Shown: positions 7,607 through 16,482, counted from the first letter of the stretch. The stretch is DNA of 64,000 bases from Streptomyces griseofuscus (GCF_014673495.1 NZ_CP051006.1:3224001-3288000), one strand, 5' to 3'. Notes: generated from the sequence alone by a model not told the origin. Numbers and translations: made by a program.

Positions 7607-9208
7607 TCAGACGGCCGCCGGCGCGCGGCGTGCGGCCCGGCGCCGGGCCGCCAGCTCCGGGTCGAGGGCGGGTACGGCGGCCAGCAACTGCCGGGTGTAC
7701 TCCTCGCGCGGGCTGTCGTAGACCTCGTCGGCGGGGCCGTACTCGACCAGCCGGCCCCGGCGCATCACCGCGAGCCGGTCGCTGACCTGGCGGACGACGG
7801 CCAGGTCGTGCGCGATGAAGACCAGCGCGAGACCCAGTTCCCGCTGCAACTCGCCGAGCAGGGCGACCACTTGGGCCTGGGTGGTGACATCGAGCGCGGA
7901 GACGGGCTCGTCGCAGACGATGACGCGCGGGTCGGCGGCCAGCGCGCGGGCGATGCCGATGCGCTGGCGCTGGCCCCCGCTGAACTCGTGCGGGTAGCGG
8001 TCGTAGTGCGCCCCTTCGAGCCCCACGCGCTCCAGCAGTTCCGTCACCCGCCCCCTGATCCGCTCCTCGGCCCCCGCGCCCTTCTCGCCACGGGCGCGCA
8101 GCGGGTCGGCGATGGACTCGCCCACGCTGCGGCGGGGGTTGAGGGAGGAGACGGGGTCCTGGAAGACCATCTGGACGGCCGGGTTCACCCCGGTGTGCGG
8201 CTCGCCCGCGTAGCGGATCCGGCCCGCGGTGGGGTCCAGGAGGCCGACCAGCATCCGGCCGAGGGTGGTCTTGCCGCTGCCGCTCTCGCCGACGACGCCG
8301 AGGGTCTCGCCCCTGCGCACGGTCAGCGAGACATCGTCCACGGCCGCGAACGCCCGCTTGCCGCGCCCGAATTCGCGCCGCAGTCCGGTGGCTTCCAGGA
8401 CCACCTCGCCGGTGGCCGGGGAGCCGGTGCTGCGGGCGTCCACGCGCGGGACGGCGTCGAGGAGTTCGCGGGTGTACGACTCCCGGGGCGCCGCGAGGAC
8501 CGTCCCGACCGGACCGTGCTCGACGGCCCGGCCGTGCCGCATGACCAGCACCTCCTCGACGCTCTCCGCGGCCACGCCCACGTCATGGGTGACCAGCAGC
8601 AGGCCCATGCCGGTCTCCGTACGCAGGCTGTGCAGCAGGTCGAGGATCTGGGCCTGCACGGTGACGTCGAGCGCGGTGGTGGGCTCGTCGGCGATCAGCA
8701 GCTCGGGTTCGCAGGCCAGCGCCATGGCGATGAGCGCGCGCTGGCGCATGCCGCCGCTGAACTCGTGCGGGCGTGAGCGGGCGCGCCGGGCGGCGTCCGG
8801 GATGCCCACCCGGTCCAGGACCTCGACGGCACGCGCGCGGGCGGCACGGCGTCCGGCGCGGGTGTGCACCCGGTACACCTCGGCGATCTGGTCGCCGACG
8901 GCGTAGTAGGGGTCGAGCGAGGACAGCGGGTCCTGGAAGACCATGGCGGCCTTGGCGCCGCGCAGCCGCCGCAGCTCCTGCTCGGTGGCCGCCCGGACAT
9001 CGGTGCCGGCGACGCGTACGGTGCCGCCGACCCGGGCGCCGGTGCCGCGGTGCAGGCCCAGCAGGGCGCCCGCGACCGTGGACTTGCCGGAGCCGGACTC
9101 GCCGACCAGGGCCAGCGCGCCGCCCTCGGCCAGGCTGAAGGAGAGCCGGTCGACGGCCCGCAGCGCGCCGAACTCGACGCTCAGGTCGGTTACTTCCACC
9201 AGGCTCAT
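7607..9208 (-). CDS. dual-ATPase dipeptide/oligopeptide ABC transporter subunit
   Basis: A 533-residue tandem ATPase equivalent to DppD-DppF fused. Each half has Walker A ([18 protein letters not shown]), signature ([16 protein letters not shown]) and Walker B ([24 protein letters not shown]), with the oligopeptide C-terminal segments YTRELLDAVPR and YTRQLLAAVPA. It powers import by the two permeases upstream. ATG at 9208 overlaps the stop of the DppB-like gene (ATGA). A longer frame to 9826 is an out-of-frame extension over that permease gene. Confidence 0.93.
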   Translation of the reverse strand: MSLVEVTDLSVEFGALRAVDRLSFSLAEGGALALVGESGSGKSTVAGALLGLHRGTGARVGGTVRVAGTDVRAATEQELRRLRGAKAAMVFQDPLSSLDPYYAVGDQIAEVYRVHTRAGRRAARARAVEVLDRVGIPDAARRARSRPHEFSGGMRQRALIAMALACEPELLIADEPTTALDVTVQAQILDLLHSLRTETGMGLLLVTHDVGVAAESVEEVLVMRHGRAVEHGPVGTVLAAPRESYTRELLDAVPRVDARSTGSPATGEVVLEATGLRREFGRGKRAFAAVDDVSLTVRRGETLGVVGESGSGKTTLGRMLVGLLDPTAGRIRYAGEPHTGVNPAVQMVFQDPVSSLNPRRSVGESIADPLRARGEKGAGAEERIRGRVTELLERVGLEGAHYDRYPHEFSGGQRQRIGIARALAADPRVIVCDEPVSALDVTTQAQVVALLGELQRELGLALVFIAHDLAVVRQVSDRLAVMRRGRLVEYGPADEVYDSPREEYTRQLLAAVPALDPELAARRRAARRAPAAV

Positions 9209-10203
9209 GCGAGCACCACCCGTCGGTCGGCCACCGCGTACAGCACGTCCGCGACGGCGTTGGCGAGCACCACGAAGAACGCGATGACGAGGACCATGCC
9301 GACGACCACCGGCAGGTCGACGACCTTCACCGCGTGCACCAGTTCCTGGCCGATGCCGGGCAGCCCGAACAGGGTCTCGGTGAGGACGGCGCCGCCGACG
9401 GCGGAGCCGACGTTGTTGGCGTTGAGCGCGATGACCGGGGCGAACGCGCCGCGCAGCGCGTGCCGTCCGACGATGGCCCGCTCGCCGACGCCGTACGCCC
9501 TGAAGGTCCTCACATGGTCCTCGGCGAGGGTCTCCAGCATCGCGGCGCGGGTCAGCCGGGCGAAGGTCGCCGCCTCGATCAGGGCCAGCGACAGCCAGGG
9601 CAGCAGCAGGTTCCAGGCCCACTGCTCGGGGTCGTCGGTGAAGGCGACGTACTCCGGGAAGGGCAGCAGCTGGAGTTCGCCGCAGACGACGATCATCAGC
9701 ACCAGGCCGATGACGAACACCGGCGTGGCGGTGCCCGCGAGGGTGATCGCGGTGAGCACCCGCTCCGAGAGGCGGCCGCGCCGCCAGGCGGAGAGGACGC
9801 CGGTGCCGACGCCGAGGGCGAGCCACAGGACCATGCCGCCGAGGACCAGCGAGAGGCTGACCGGCAGCTTGCCCAGGATGATGTCCAGGACCTGCTGTCC
9901 GGTCTGGTACGACTGCCCGAGGCAGGGCGCCGCGCAGTGCTCCAGGGAGGTGCCGGTGGAGAAGTCCTGGCCGGCGAAGAGGCCCTGGAGGAAGTGCCAG
10001 TAGCGCACGTAGAGGGGGTCGCCGAGGTGCAGTTGTTCGGCGACCTGGTGCACCTGGGCGGGCGAGCAGCGCGGGCCGCAGGTGATCTGGGCGACGTTGC
10101 CGGGGGTGACGTAGAAGACGACGTAGACGATGACCGAGATGGCGAGCAGGGTGATGACCGTGCCCACGGCCCGGCGCAGCAGGAATCCGCCGAAGCCGCT
10201 CAT
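9205..10203 (-). CDS. ABC transporter permease, DppB-like
   Basis: A 332-residue membrane protein with about six helices. It begins with FLLRRAVGTVITLLAISVIVYVVFYVTPG, typical of DppB/OppB, and has an EAA loop near YGVGERAIVGRHALRGAFAPVIAL. The periplasm-side loop after helix 1 has four cysteines (ITCGPRCS ... EHCAAPC), more than usual for this family. It forms the translocation pore with the DppC-like subunit. ATGA overlaps both neighbours. Confidence 0.92.
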   Translation of the reverse strand: MSGFGGFLLRRAVGTVITLLAISVIVYVVFYVTPGNVAQITCGPRCSPAQVHQVAEQLHLGDPLYVRYWHFLQGLFAGQDFSTGTSLEHCAAPCLGQSYQTGQQVLDIILGKLPVSLSLVLGGMVLWLALGVGTGVLSAWRRGRLSERVLTAITLAGTATPVFVIGLVLMIVVCGELQLLPFPEYVAFTDDPEQWAWNLLLPWLSLALIEAATFARLTRAAMLETLAEDHVRTFRAYGVGERAIVGRHALRGAFAPVIALNANNVGSAVGGAVLTETLFGLPGIGQELVHAVKVVDLPVVVGMVLVIAFFVVLANAVADVLYAVADRRVVLA

Positions 10204-11258
10204 GCGGTCGCCTCCTTCTTGGTCGCGTCCGCGTCCGTCGCCGTGGCCCCGGCCGCGGCTGTGGCTGTGGCTGCGTCCTTGTCCTTGCGGCCGGTGCCGA
10301 TCCGCAGCCGGGAGGCGGCGCGCGGGTCGAGGGCGGTGCGCACGCCGTCGCCGAACACGGTGAGGGCGAGGACGGTGACGAACAGGGCGCCGGCCGGCAG
10401 CAGCAGGTACTGCGGGGCGGCCTGGTACCAGACGTCGGCGGCGGTGAGCATCTGTCCCCAGGAGGGCGTGGGCGGCTTGACGCCGACGCCGAGGAAGGAC
10501 AGGGCCGCCTCCACCGAGATGTTCATGGGCACGAGGAGCGCCGCGTAGGTGATGACGGGCGCGGCGAGTCCGGGCAGCAGCTCCCGGCGGGCGATCCGCC
10601 AGGTCTTCCAGCCGCTGAGCCGGGCCGCCGAGACGTAGTCGAGGCCCTTCATGGACAGGGTCTGGGCGCGCACGATCTTCGCGATGCTGCCCCAGGCGAT
10701 CAGGCCGATGACGAGGGTGACCAGGACGGGTCGCGGGAAGCTCGCCGGGACGACCGCCAGCAGCGCCAACGACATGATCATCAGCGGCATGGCGACGATG
10801 ATGTCCGTGATCCGGCTCAACAGTTGATCAACCCATTGATTGCCGAGCGCGGCCGCCACGCCGACGGCCACGCCGATGGCGACCTGGATGACGGTGGCGG
10901 CCAGGGCGACGCCGAGCGAGACCCGGGCGCCGTAGACCAGGCGCGCGAACAGGTCGCGGCCGGTCTGGGGTTCGACGCCCAGCCAGTGTTCAGCGCCGAT
11001 GCCGCCGAGGGAGCCGACCGGCACCCCGCCGCGCGCGGAGTCGATCAGGGACGGGTGGTAGGTGAAGGGGTCCTGGCCCTCCAGTGCGGTGAGCAGCGGC
11101 GCGGCGAGCGCGACCAGGACGAGCAGCGCGACGACGGCCGCGGCGACCAGGGCGGCGCGCTGCGCCCGCAGCCGCCGCCAGAACCGGCGGGCCCCCGGGG
11201 CCGCCGGGACGGAGGCGTCCGTCCCGGCGGCCGGGGTGGCGAGGGGTGACTCGGTCAC
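10200..11258 (-). CDS. ABC transporter permease, DppC-like
   Basis: A 352-residue permease with a cytosolic N-terminus, first helix near ALVAAAVVALLVLVALAAPLL, the DppC motif HWLGVEPQTGRDLFARLVYGARVS, an EAA loop (LSGWKTWRIARRELLPGLAAPVI) and LSFLGVGVKPPTPSWGQML. The last ~30 residues are a Lys/Asp/Ala/Thr-rich tail absent from typical DppC. GTG start, 4 nt after the substrate-binding protein gene. Confidence 0.92.
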   Translation of the reverse strand: MTESPLATPAAGTDASVPAAPGARRFWRRLRAQRAALVAAAVVALLVLVALAAPLLTALEGQDPFTYHPSLIDSARGGVPVGSLGGIGAEHWLGVEPQTGRDLFARLVYGARVSLGVALAATVIQVAIGVAVGVAAALGNQWVDQLLSRITDIIVAMPLMIMSLALLAVVPASFPRPVLVTLVIGLIAWGSIAKIVRAQTLSMKGLDYVSAARLSGWKTWRIARRELLPGLAAPVITYAALLVPMNISVEAALSFLGVGVKPPTPSWGQMLTAADVWYQAAPQYLLLPAGALFVTVLALTVFGDGVRTALDPRAASRLRIGTGRKDKDAATATAAAGATATDADATKKEATA

Positions 11259-11262
11259 GGCG

Positions 11263-12981
11263 TCACTTCACCGCGACCTGGGAGATGTCCAGCACGCCGG
11301 TCCAGTCGCTGATGACGACATTGCGGATGTCCTGGCCGACCAGGCGCTTGTAGACGGGGTGGAACAGCGGCACCACGAGGGCCTTGCCGCCGATCTTCCG
11401 GTCCAGGGCGCCCCAGCGTTTGGCGGCCGCGTCGAGGTCGGTCAACTTGTTGATCGAGTCAATCTCGTCATTGACCGACTTGTCGTTCAGCCGGCTCGCG
11501 TTGAAGTTCGCGCCGTCCTTGACGATCTGCCGGCCGTCGAAGATCGGGGCGAGGAAGGGACCGCCGGAGGGCCAGTCGGCACCCCAGCCGGCGAGGAAGA
11601 AGCCGGGCTCGGTCTTCACGCTGTGGACGGTGTCCCGGTAGTCGTTGTCCTCCAGACCCTGGAGCTTGACCGTGATCCCGGCCTTCTTCAGGGCGTCCTG
11701 GAGGGCGGTGGCGATCTCCGGGCTGGTCGCGAAGTCCTTGGCGTTGGAGTGCGTCAGGGTGACGGTGAGCCCGTTCGGGTAACCGGCCTGCGCCAGCAGC
11801 TCCTTGGCCTTCGCCGGGTTGCCGGACGCACCCGCCGGGAACGGGTCGTACGGCGTGTACCCGAAGGACTTCTGGTTCGGCAGGAAGGTCGTGGCGGGCT
11901 CGGCGAGCGCGCTGCCGCCGGCCGCGTTGACCACCGAGGAGCGGTCGACGGCGTAGGCGATGGCCTCGCGCACCTTGGGGTTGTCGAACGGCTTCACGGT
12001 CGGGTTGAACGCGATGTAGTTCGTGTAGCCGAAGTGGCCGGTGCCCACGCGCGCGGCCAGCTCCTTGTCGCCGGTCACCTTGGCGAGCTCGGCCGGGCCG
12101 AGGTTGGTGTCCGTGGTGACGGCGGCGGCGTCCGCGCCCTGGGAGGCGGACAGCCGCTGGTCGATCACCGAGGAGTCGAGGCCGGAGCGCACATCGATGG
12201 TGTCCGGGTACGCCTTGCGCTGGTCGTCGGTGGCCGCCGACCAGTTCGGGTTGCGCTTGAGCAGCACATGCTCGCCGTCGTTCTCGTTCTTGACGACCTG
12301 GTAGGGGCCGGACGAGACCGGGTGCTCCTCGTACTTGGTGCCGGTGTCCTTGGCCTTGGGCACCGGCGCGAACTGCGTCTGGGTGGCCAGGAACGGGAAC
12401 TCGCCCTCGGGCTTGTTCAGATGGAAGACGATGGTCCGCTCGTCCGGCGTCTCGATCGCCGACAGGCCCTTCTTGTCCTTGTACGGCCCCTGGTAGTTTG
12501 CCGCGCCGGTCAGCCAGTCGCGCAGGTAGGGGGCGCCGCCGGAGAGCTCGGGGGCGAAGGAGCGCTCGATGCCGTACTTGATGTCGGCCGAGGTGATCGG
12601 GGTGCCGTCCTCGTACTTCAGGCCCTTCTTCAGGGTGTACGTCCACACGGTCGCGTCCTTGTTGGGACGCCCGGTGTCGGTGGCGAGGTCCGGCACCACC
12701 TTGGCGCCGGCCGCGCCGTTCGCCCGGTTGCGCGTGGTCAGCGTGCGGAAGACCAGCGAGGGGACGTTTCCGCCGCCGGAGGTGTACAGCCGCGCGGGGT
12801 CGAAATCGGTCTGCGGCTCGGAGTTCAGGACCGTGAGCGTGCCGCCCTTGTGGGGCGTCGAGTCGCCACCGGAGCCCTTCGCACCGCTGTCCTTCGGACC
12901 GCAGGCGGCTGCGCCCGCGGCCACGACCAGGCTGACGGATGCCGCTGCCACGCGGCGCGCTATGACGGACGGTTGACGCAT
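11263..12981 (-). CDS. peptide ABC transporter substrate-binding lipoprotein (SBP family 5)
   Basis: A 572-residue lipoprotein: signal peptide MRQPSVIARRVAAASVSLVV, lipobox AAAC, then an SBP_bac_5 domain (GGTLTVLNSEPQTDFDPARL ... WTYTLKKGLKYEDGTPITSADIKYGIERS ... VREAIAYAVDRSSVV). It captures peptides or similar ligands outside the membrane and feeds the permeases downstream. ATG at 12981 (GAGAGGTCGTC upstream) is preferred over the in-frame ATG at 13113, which would put 44 basic residues before the signal peptide. The untranslated leader carries hairpins and a small ORF (see 13162-13257). Confidence 0.93.
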   Translation of the reverse strand: MRQPSVIARRVAAASVSLVVAAGAAACGPKDSGAKGSGGDSTPHKGGTLTVLNSEPQTDFDPARLYTSGGGNVPSLVFRTLTTRNRANGAAGAKVVPDLATDTGRPNKDATVWTYTLKKGLKYEDGTPITSADIKYGIERSFAPELSGGAPYLRDWLTGAANYQGPYKDKKGLSAIETPDERTIVFHLNKPEGEFPFLATQTQFAPVPKAKDTGTKYEEHPVSSGPYQVVKNENDGEHVLLKRNPNWSAATDDQRKAYPDTIDVRSGLDSSVIDQRLSASQGADAAAVTTDTNLGPAELAKVTGDKELAARVGTGHFGYTNYIAFNPTVKPFDNPKVREAIAYAVDRSSVVNAAGGSALAEPATTFLPNQKSFGYTPYDPFPAGASGNPAKAKELLAQAGYPNGLTVTLTHSNAKDFATSPEIATALQDALKKAGITVKLQGLEDNDYRDTVHSVKTEPGFFLAGWGADWPSGGPFLAPIFDGRQIVKDGANFNASRLNDKSVNDEIDSINKLTDLDAAAKRWGALDRKIGGKALVVPLFHPVYKRLVGQDIRNVVISDWTGVLDISQVAVK

Positions 12982-13161
12982 CGGAATGACGACCTCTCGG
13001 GGGCTGTTTCGAGGTTTTCTCGAAGAGTGAGACAAAGAGACGAGGAGTGAGACGTCCCTGGACAGACGTCGGCCCCGGCGTCGGGTCGTCGAAAAATCCG
13101 CGACCGGGGTCACGGACGGAGAAGGAAAGAAAGGTCGCGACGCGAACGCCAGGGGGCGGCG
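12982..13161 (-). promoter_or_regulatory. attenuator-like leader of the dipeptide transporter operon
   Basis: Between the leader ORF and the SBP gene the minus strand holds a 7-bp stem, CGCGACC (13133-13139) with GGTCGCG (13099-13105), followed by GATTTTTC, which looks like an intrinsic terminator. Further on is a hairpin TTCGAG/CTCGAA (13008-13024) just before the SBP ribosome-binding site. Together with an upstream peptide ORF this is the layout of a transcription or translation attenuator. Inference only. Confidence 0.45.
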
Positions 13162-13257
13162 TCAGCGACAGTGGATGTCGGCCACGCAGAGCGCGGTCAC
13201 GCCGATCAGCGCCAGCTCGATGGCGGCGCTGAAGGAGACGGCATGACTAGACCACAT
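13162..13257 (-). CDS. 31-residue putative leader peptide, leaderless mRNA
   Basis: An ORF of 31 codons encodes a peptide beginning MWSSHAVSFSAAI and ending ELALIGVTALCVADIHCR. It is hydrophobic in the middle with two cysteines near the end. There is no Shine-Dalgarno sequence, but a promoter (TTGACA, 17 nt, CATATT) ends 7 nt before the ATG, so the transcript should begin at or beside the start codon. It sits 180 nt upstream of the SBP gene on the same strand. I infer a cis-acting leader peptide, perhaps reading cysteine/arginine or histidine charging near its stop. Confidence 0.6.
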   Translation of the reverse strand: MWSSHAVSFSAAIELALIGVTALCVADIHCR

Positions 13258-13264
13258 GCGCAGA

Positions 13265-13293
13265 AATATGAACGAACTTGCGGCTCATGTCAA
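13265..13293 (-). promoter_or_regulatory. sigma70-type promoter of the dipeptide transporter operon
   Basis: Minus-strand TTGACA (13288-13293), a 17-nt spacer and CATATT (13265-13270). This is close to the vegetative (HrdB) consensus and one of the best -35/-10 pairs in the window. The predicted start is at about 13257-13258. Confidence 0.7.
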
Positions 13294-13313
13294 TGTGACA
13301 TAAGCGCAGGTTG

Positions 13314-14831
13314 TCAACTCCTGGGATAGGGCCAGGCGTTGGGCAGACAGTGGATCCCGTCATGGTCGAGGAACTTGGTCTGCTGCTGCATGACCGGCGC
13401 CAGTTCGCCGCTCTTCTCGCAGGTGACGTGGTTGTGGCCGAGCCGATGACCGACTTCATGGTTGATCAACATTTGCCGGTACATATGGATCTTGTCGCCA
13501 TATGTCTTGCTTCCTTGAGCCCACCGGTACGCATTGATCATCACGCGCTGGGTGGCGGCCGAGTCGCAGGAGACGTTGTCCTCGGTGGTGTCCAGGCCGG
13601 ATTTCGCGCACCAGGTGGCGGTGGTGCCGGGGCTGGCCAGGGTGATCACGAAGTCGGGTTTGCCGGAGGAGATCCGCTCGAAGGTACGGGTGCCGCCGTG
13701 CCCCCAACTGCGGTCGTCGTTCAGCGTCTTCTGCACCGCCTCGGCGAACAGCGCGCCGTCCAGCCCGAGCCCCTGCTCGATGTCGACCCGGTAGCGGTAC
13801 TTCTGGCCGGTGCCCGGCGCCTTGTCGAAGCCGGGGACGGTGTCGAACTTCCCGGACGCCTTGAGGGTGGCGCCCAGCGGATATGTGCGGTCCATCTTCT
13901 GCTCGTACGTCAACGGCACCGCGCTCGCCCTCGCGGAGGGCCCGGGGTGCGCGTCGGCGCCCTGGTCCGGCGCGGAGTGCCCCGTCCGCGCGTCGTTGTC
14001 GCGCCCCTCGGTCACCTGTCCGGCGACGACCACCGCGAGCACGGTGGTGACGGCCGCCGCGGCGATACCGGTGAAGGCCCGCCCCTTGTTGCTGCCGCGC
14101 TGCGCGGGCAGTTCCACCTTGTCCGCACCGTCGGCGGGCATCTTCTCGGCCGTCGGCTCCGGCTCCGGCTTCGCCTTGGGCCCCGGCCCCGGTTCCTCGG
14201 CCGACCGCTCAGTCGTACGGACGTCTCCGACCTTCCCGCCGCCGTCGAAAGCGTCCAGATAGTCCTGCCGAGGCCCACGCCCGGCGCGCCCGCCAGGACC
14301 ACCCGGCCCGCCCGGTCCACCCGGCCGCGTGGGTCCCGCCTGCCGCTGCCGGGGCAGTACGACCCCGTGCACACCGGTGCCGGACCCGGTCCGCGCCGGG
14401 AACTCCCCCCAGCCGCCCCCGGGTTCGCGCTGCTCGGGATGCCCGCCACGAGCGGCACCCGCGCCGGCGCCACGCGGCACACCGTGCCCGGGCGTGCCGT
14501 CGGGGAGCCTCGGGACACCACCGGCGGGCGTGCCGTCGGGCAGCCGCGGAACACCACGGGCCGGTGTGCCCTCGGGCCCGCGTGCGGCACCGCGCCCCGC
14601 CGCCCCCTCGGGCCCGCGCGGCGCGCCACGCCCCGCCGCTCCCTCCGGGGATCTCGGGCCACCGTGGCCTGGCGTTCCCTCCGGGGATCTCGGCACACCG
14701 TGACCCGGCGTTCCGTCCGGCGGTCCCGGCACCCCGCGGCGCGGCGCCGCCCGCTCACTCATCGCCGCTATCTCCGGACCCTCGTCCTTCGCGACCGGCT
14801 TGGCCGGCCCCCGGCGGCTGTGGCGTCCCAC
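13314..14831 (-). CDS. DUF3152 zinc-metalloprotease-like membrane protein
   Basis: A 505-residue protein. Residues 33-116 are seven 12-residue repeats of the type GVPRSPEGTPGH. A transmembrane helix follows (TGIAAAAVTTVLAVVVAGQV, about 245-265), then an external DUF3152 domain ending in NHEVGHRLGHNH, the HExxHxxGxxH zinc signature of metzincins. Cysteines flank it (AKSGLD region, HVTCEKSG, DGIHCLPN). The substrate is unknown. GTG at 14831 has GAAGGACACC immediately upstream. It corresponds in position to mycobacterial Rv3207c. Confidence 0.88.
   Translation of the reverse strand: MGRHSRRGPAKPVAKDEGPEIAAMSERAAPRRGVPGPPDGTPGHGVPRSPEGTPGHGGPRSPEGAAGRGAPRGPEGAAGRGAARGPEGTPARGVPRLPDGTPAGGVPRLPDGTPGHGVPRGAGAGAARGGHPEQREPGGGWGEFPARTGSGTGVHGVVLPRQRQAGPTRPGGPGGPGGPGGRAGRGPRQDYLDAFDGGGKVGDVRTTERSAEEPGPGPKAKPEPEPTAEKMPADGADKVELPAQRGSNKGRAFTGIAAAAVTTVLAVVVAGQVTEGRDNDARTGHSAPDQGADAHPGPSARASAVPLTYEQKMDRTYPLGATLKASGKFDTVPGFDKAPGTGQKYRYRVDIEQGLGLDGALFAEAVQKTLNDDRSWGHGGTRTFERISSGKPDFVITLASPGTTATWCAKSGLDTTEDNVSCDSAATQRVMINAYRWAQGSKTYGDKIHMYRQMLINHEVGHRLGHNHVTCEKSGELAPVMQQQTKFLDHDGIHCLPNAWPYPRS
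14484..14735. repeat. seven tandem 36-bp repeats in the DUF3152 gene
   Basis: Seven in-frame 36-bp units encode 12-residue Gly/Pro/Arg/Glu repeats (variants of GxPRxPxGxxGx) upstream of the membrane helix. With an N-in topology the array would be cytoplasmic. Copy number probably varies between strains. Confidence 0.8.
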
Positions 14832-14839
14832 GGTGTCCT

Positions 14840-15910
14840 TCAGCTCCCCGCTTCCGTACCGTCGGCGGCTCCCCGGCCGCCCGTCTCCGTGCTGTCGTCG
14901 TCTCTACTGCCGTCACTTCTACTGCCGTCGTCTCTACTGCCGGCAGCCGCGCCACCGCCCCCGGCCTGTGCCATCAGCTCCCGGAAGGCCCGCGCCACCA
15001 CGCCCGGGTACTCCATCATCGCCACGTGCCCGGCGTCCGGCAGGGACAGCAGCCGGGAGTCGCGGAAGGAGCGGGCGGCCTTGCGGGCCATGCGGTAGCC
15101 GACGAGCTGGTCCCGGCCGCCGTAGATCAGCAGGGTCGGCGCGAGCACCCGCTCGGCCTGCCGCCACAGCCCGTGCTGCCCGCCGAGCGTGTACGCGTTG
15201 ACGATGCCGCGCGCGGAGCGGGCCATCGCGTCCCAGAAGTACGGCAGCTGCAACCGCCGCTCCAGCTCCTCCACGGCCTGCCGGAACGCCTCCGGGGTCA
15301 CCCGGCCCGGATCGCCGTAACAGAGCCCCATGACCCCGCGCACCCGCTGCTCGGCCGTCCACTCCTTGCTCATCCGGGTGAACAGGGCGGCGATGCCGGG
15401 CACGCCGAGCAGTCCGGTCGGCACCGCGGTGCGCTGGATCCGCAGCTCCGGCAGCGCGGGCGAGATCAGTGTGAGGGTGAGCACCAGATCGGGGCGTACG
15501 GCGGCCACCCGGGTGGTGACCGCGCCGCCGAGCGAGTTGCCGAAGAGGTGGACGGGACCGTGCCCGGAGGCGTCCAGGTAGCGGATGACGGCCCGCGCGT
15601 GCCCGGTGACGGAGTAGTCGCCGTCGTCCGGGGGCGGGGAGTCGCCGAAGCCCGGCAGGTCGATCGCCTCGCCGGCCACGACGCCGTCCAGCTCGGCCAT
15701 CAGGTCCGACCAGTTCTGCGAGGAGCCGCCGAGCCCGTGCACATACAGGGCGCGCGGCAGGTCCTCGCGCACGGGCGGCCGGTAGCGCACCGACAGGGTG
15801 ACCCCCGGCAGGCCCACCGTCCGCAGCCGCTCCCCGTCGCCGACCCGGACGGGCGCCACCCTGGGGAGGACACTGGCGGCCGGCGCGGAGGGCGACTCGG
15901 TGGAAGACAT
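14840..15910 (-). CDS. alpha/beta hydrolase
   Basis: A 356-residue alpha/beta-fold hydrolase: oxyanion segment YVHGLGGSSQNW, nucleophile elbow GNSLGG, acid in YGGRDQLV and histidine in PDAGHVAMMEYPG. The last ~45 residues are a repetitive charged tail (SRDDGSRSDGSRDDDS) encoded by short repeats. Its place beside DUF3152 and moeZ resembles LipV's neighbourhood in mycobacteria. Substrate not predictable. It lies 9 nt upstream of DUF3152 and is probably co-transcribed with it. Confidence 0.88.
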   Translation of the reverse strand: MSSTESPSAPAASVLPRVAPVRVGDGERLRTVGLPGVTLSVRYRPPVREDLPRALYVHGLGGSSQNWSDLMAELDGVVAGEAIDLPGFGDSPPPDDGDYSVTGHARAVIRYLDASGHGPVHLFGNSLGGAVTTRVAAVRPDLVLTLTLISPALPELRIQRTAVPTGLLGVPGIAALFTRMSKEWTAEQRVRGVMGLCYGDPGRVTPEAFRQAVEELERRLQLPYFWDAMARSARGIVNAYTLGGQHGLWRQAERVLAPTLLIYGGRDQLVGYRMARKAARSFRDSRLLSLPDAGHVAMMEYPGVVARAFRELMAQAGGGGAAAGSRDDGSRSDGSRDDDSTETGGRGAADGTEAGS

Positions 15911-16125
15911 GCGGGCAATGTTACGAGGTGATCACACCGGGGTTCGTGTGTTCGCCGTCACAGAATGAGCCGTTCCGTGCATGAGCCGTTCCGCGGGGGA
16001 CAACCGGGGCGCGGACGGACGCGCACGGCATGGCGTCCGAATCGGCCGTCTCCTAGGCTCGTAGCAGAGGGCACCCGCGTGTGGCCCCTGCCGTGCCCAG
16101 GGACGTCGTAGGAAGGGAGCCCATC
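15911..16125. promoter_or_regulatory. divergent intergenic promoter region
   Basis: 215 nt between divergent genes. It contains a 13-bp direct repeat ATGAGCCGTTCCG at 15965-15977 and 15981-15993 (16-nt period), a possible regulator site. I cannot place -10/-35 boxes with confidence. Confidence 0.35.
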
Positions 16126-16350
16126 ATGGCCCAGGATCCGACCGAGCCCGACACCATCGAGGAACTGGACGAGGAGACGGCCCCCGAGCTGGGCGTCGAG
16201 GAACCGGAAGTGGACGCCGTCGAGCAGCAGGCCGATGTCCGGCCCGAGCGCGACGACACTTTGACGGCGGAGAAGAAGGACCGGGCGAACGAGGCCGATC
16301 TGCTCGAACAGACGCGCGTGGTCTCGCTCGACGAGGACGACTACCGCTGA
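16126..16350 (+). CDS. small acidic conserved hypothetical protein
   Basis: A 74-residue, highly acidic protein (MAQDPTEPDTIEELDEETAP ... VSLDEDDYR) with no cysteine or membrane segment, probably disordered. ATG at 16126 has AGGAAGGGAG at the right distance; the frame opens earlier but without a good start. It lies before the TetR gene on the same strand. No function recognised. Confidence 0.75.
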   Translation: MAQDPTEPDTIEELDEETAPELGVEEPEVDAVEQQADVRPERDDTLTAEKKDRANEADLLEQTRVVSLDEDDYR

Positions 16351-16482
16351 TCGACCGCGTGACTCGGCTTTCGCCGTCGTCCGGTACATGAAATTCTGCG
16401 CTCGCACCGCGCGCACCACGGTTACCGAAAAGTACGATGGCCGCGCGGTCGACACCGCATGTGGACGACATTGGGAGGCGGC

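Noticed and set aside
13047..13232. Plus-strand 61-codon ORF in the transporter leader
   Set aside because: Arg/Pro/Gly-rich shadow without a ribosome site, overlapping the minus-strand leader ORF.
1943..13257. Secondary-metabolite biosynthetic gene cluster
   Set aside because: No PKS, NRPS, terpene synthase, lanthipeptide or similar core enzyme; the genes fit exopolysaccharide synthesis and peptide uptake.
14484..14735. CRISPR-like regular 36-bp repeats
   Set aside because: The units are in frame, contiguous without spacers and lie inside a clear coding sequence; no cas gene is present. The helicase repeats were dismissed for the same reason.
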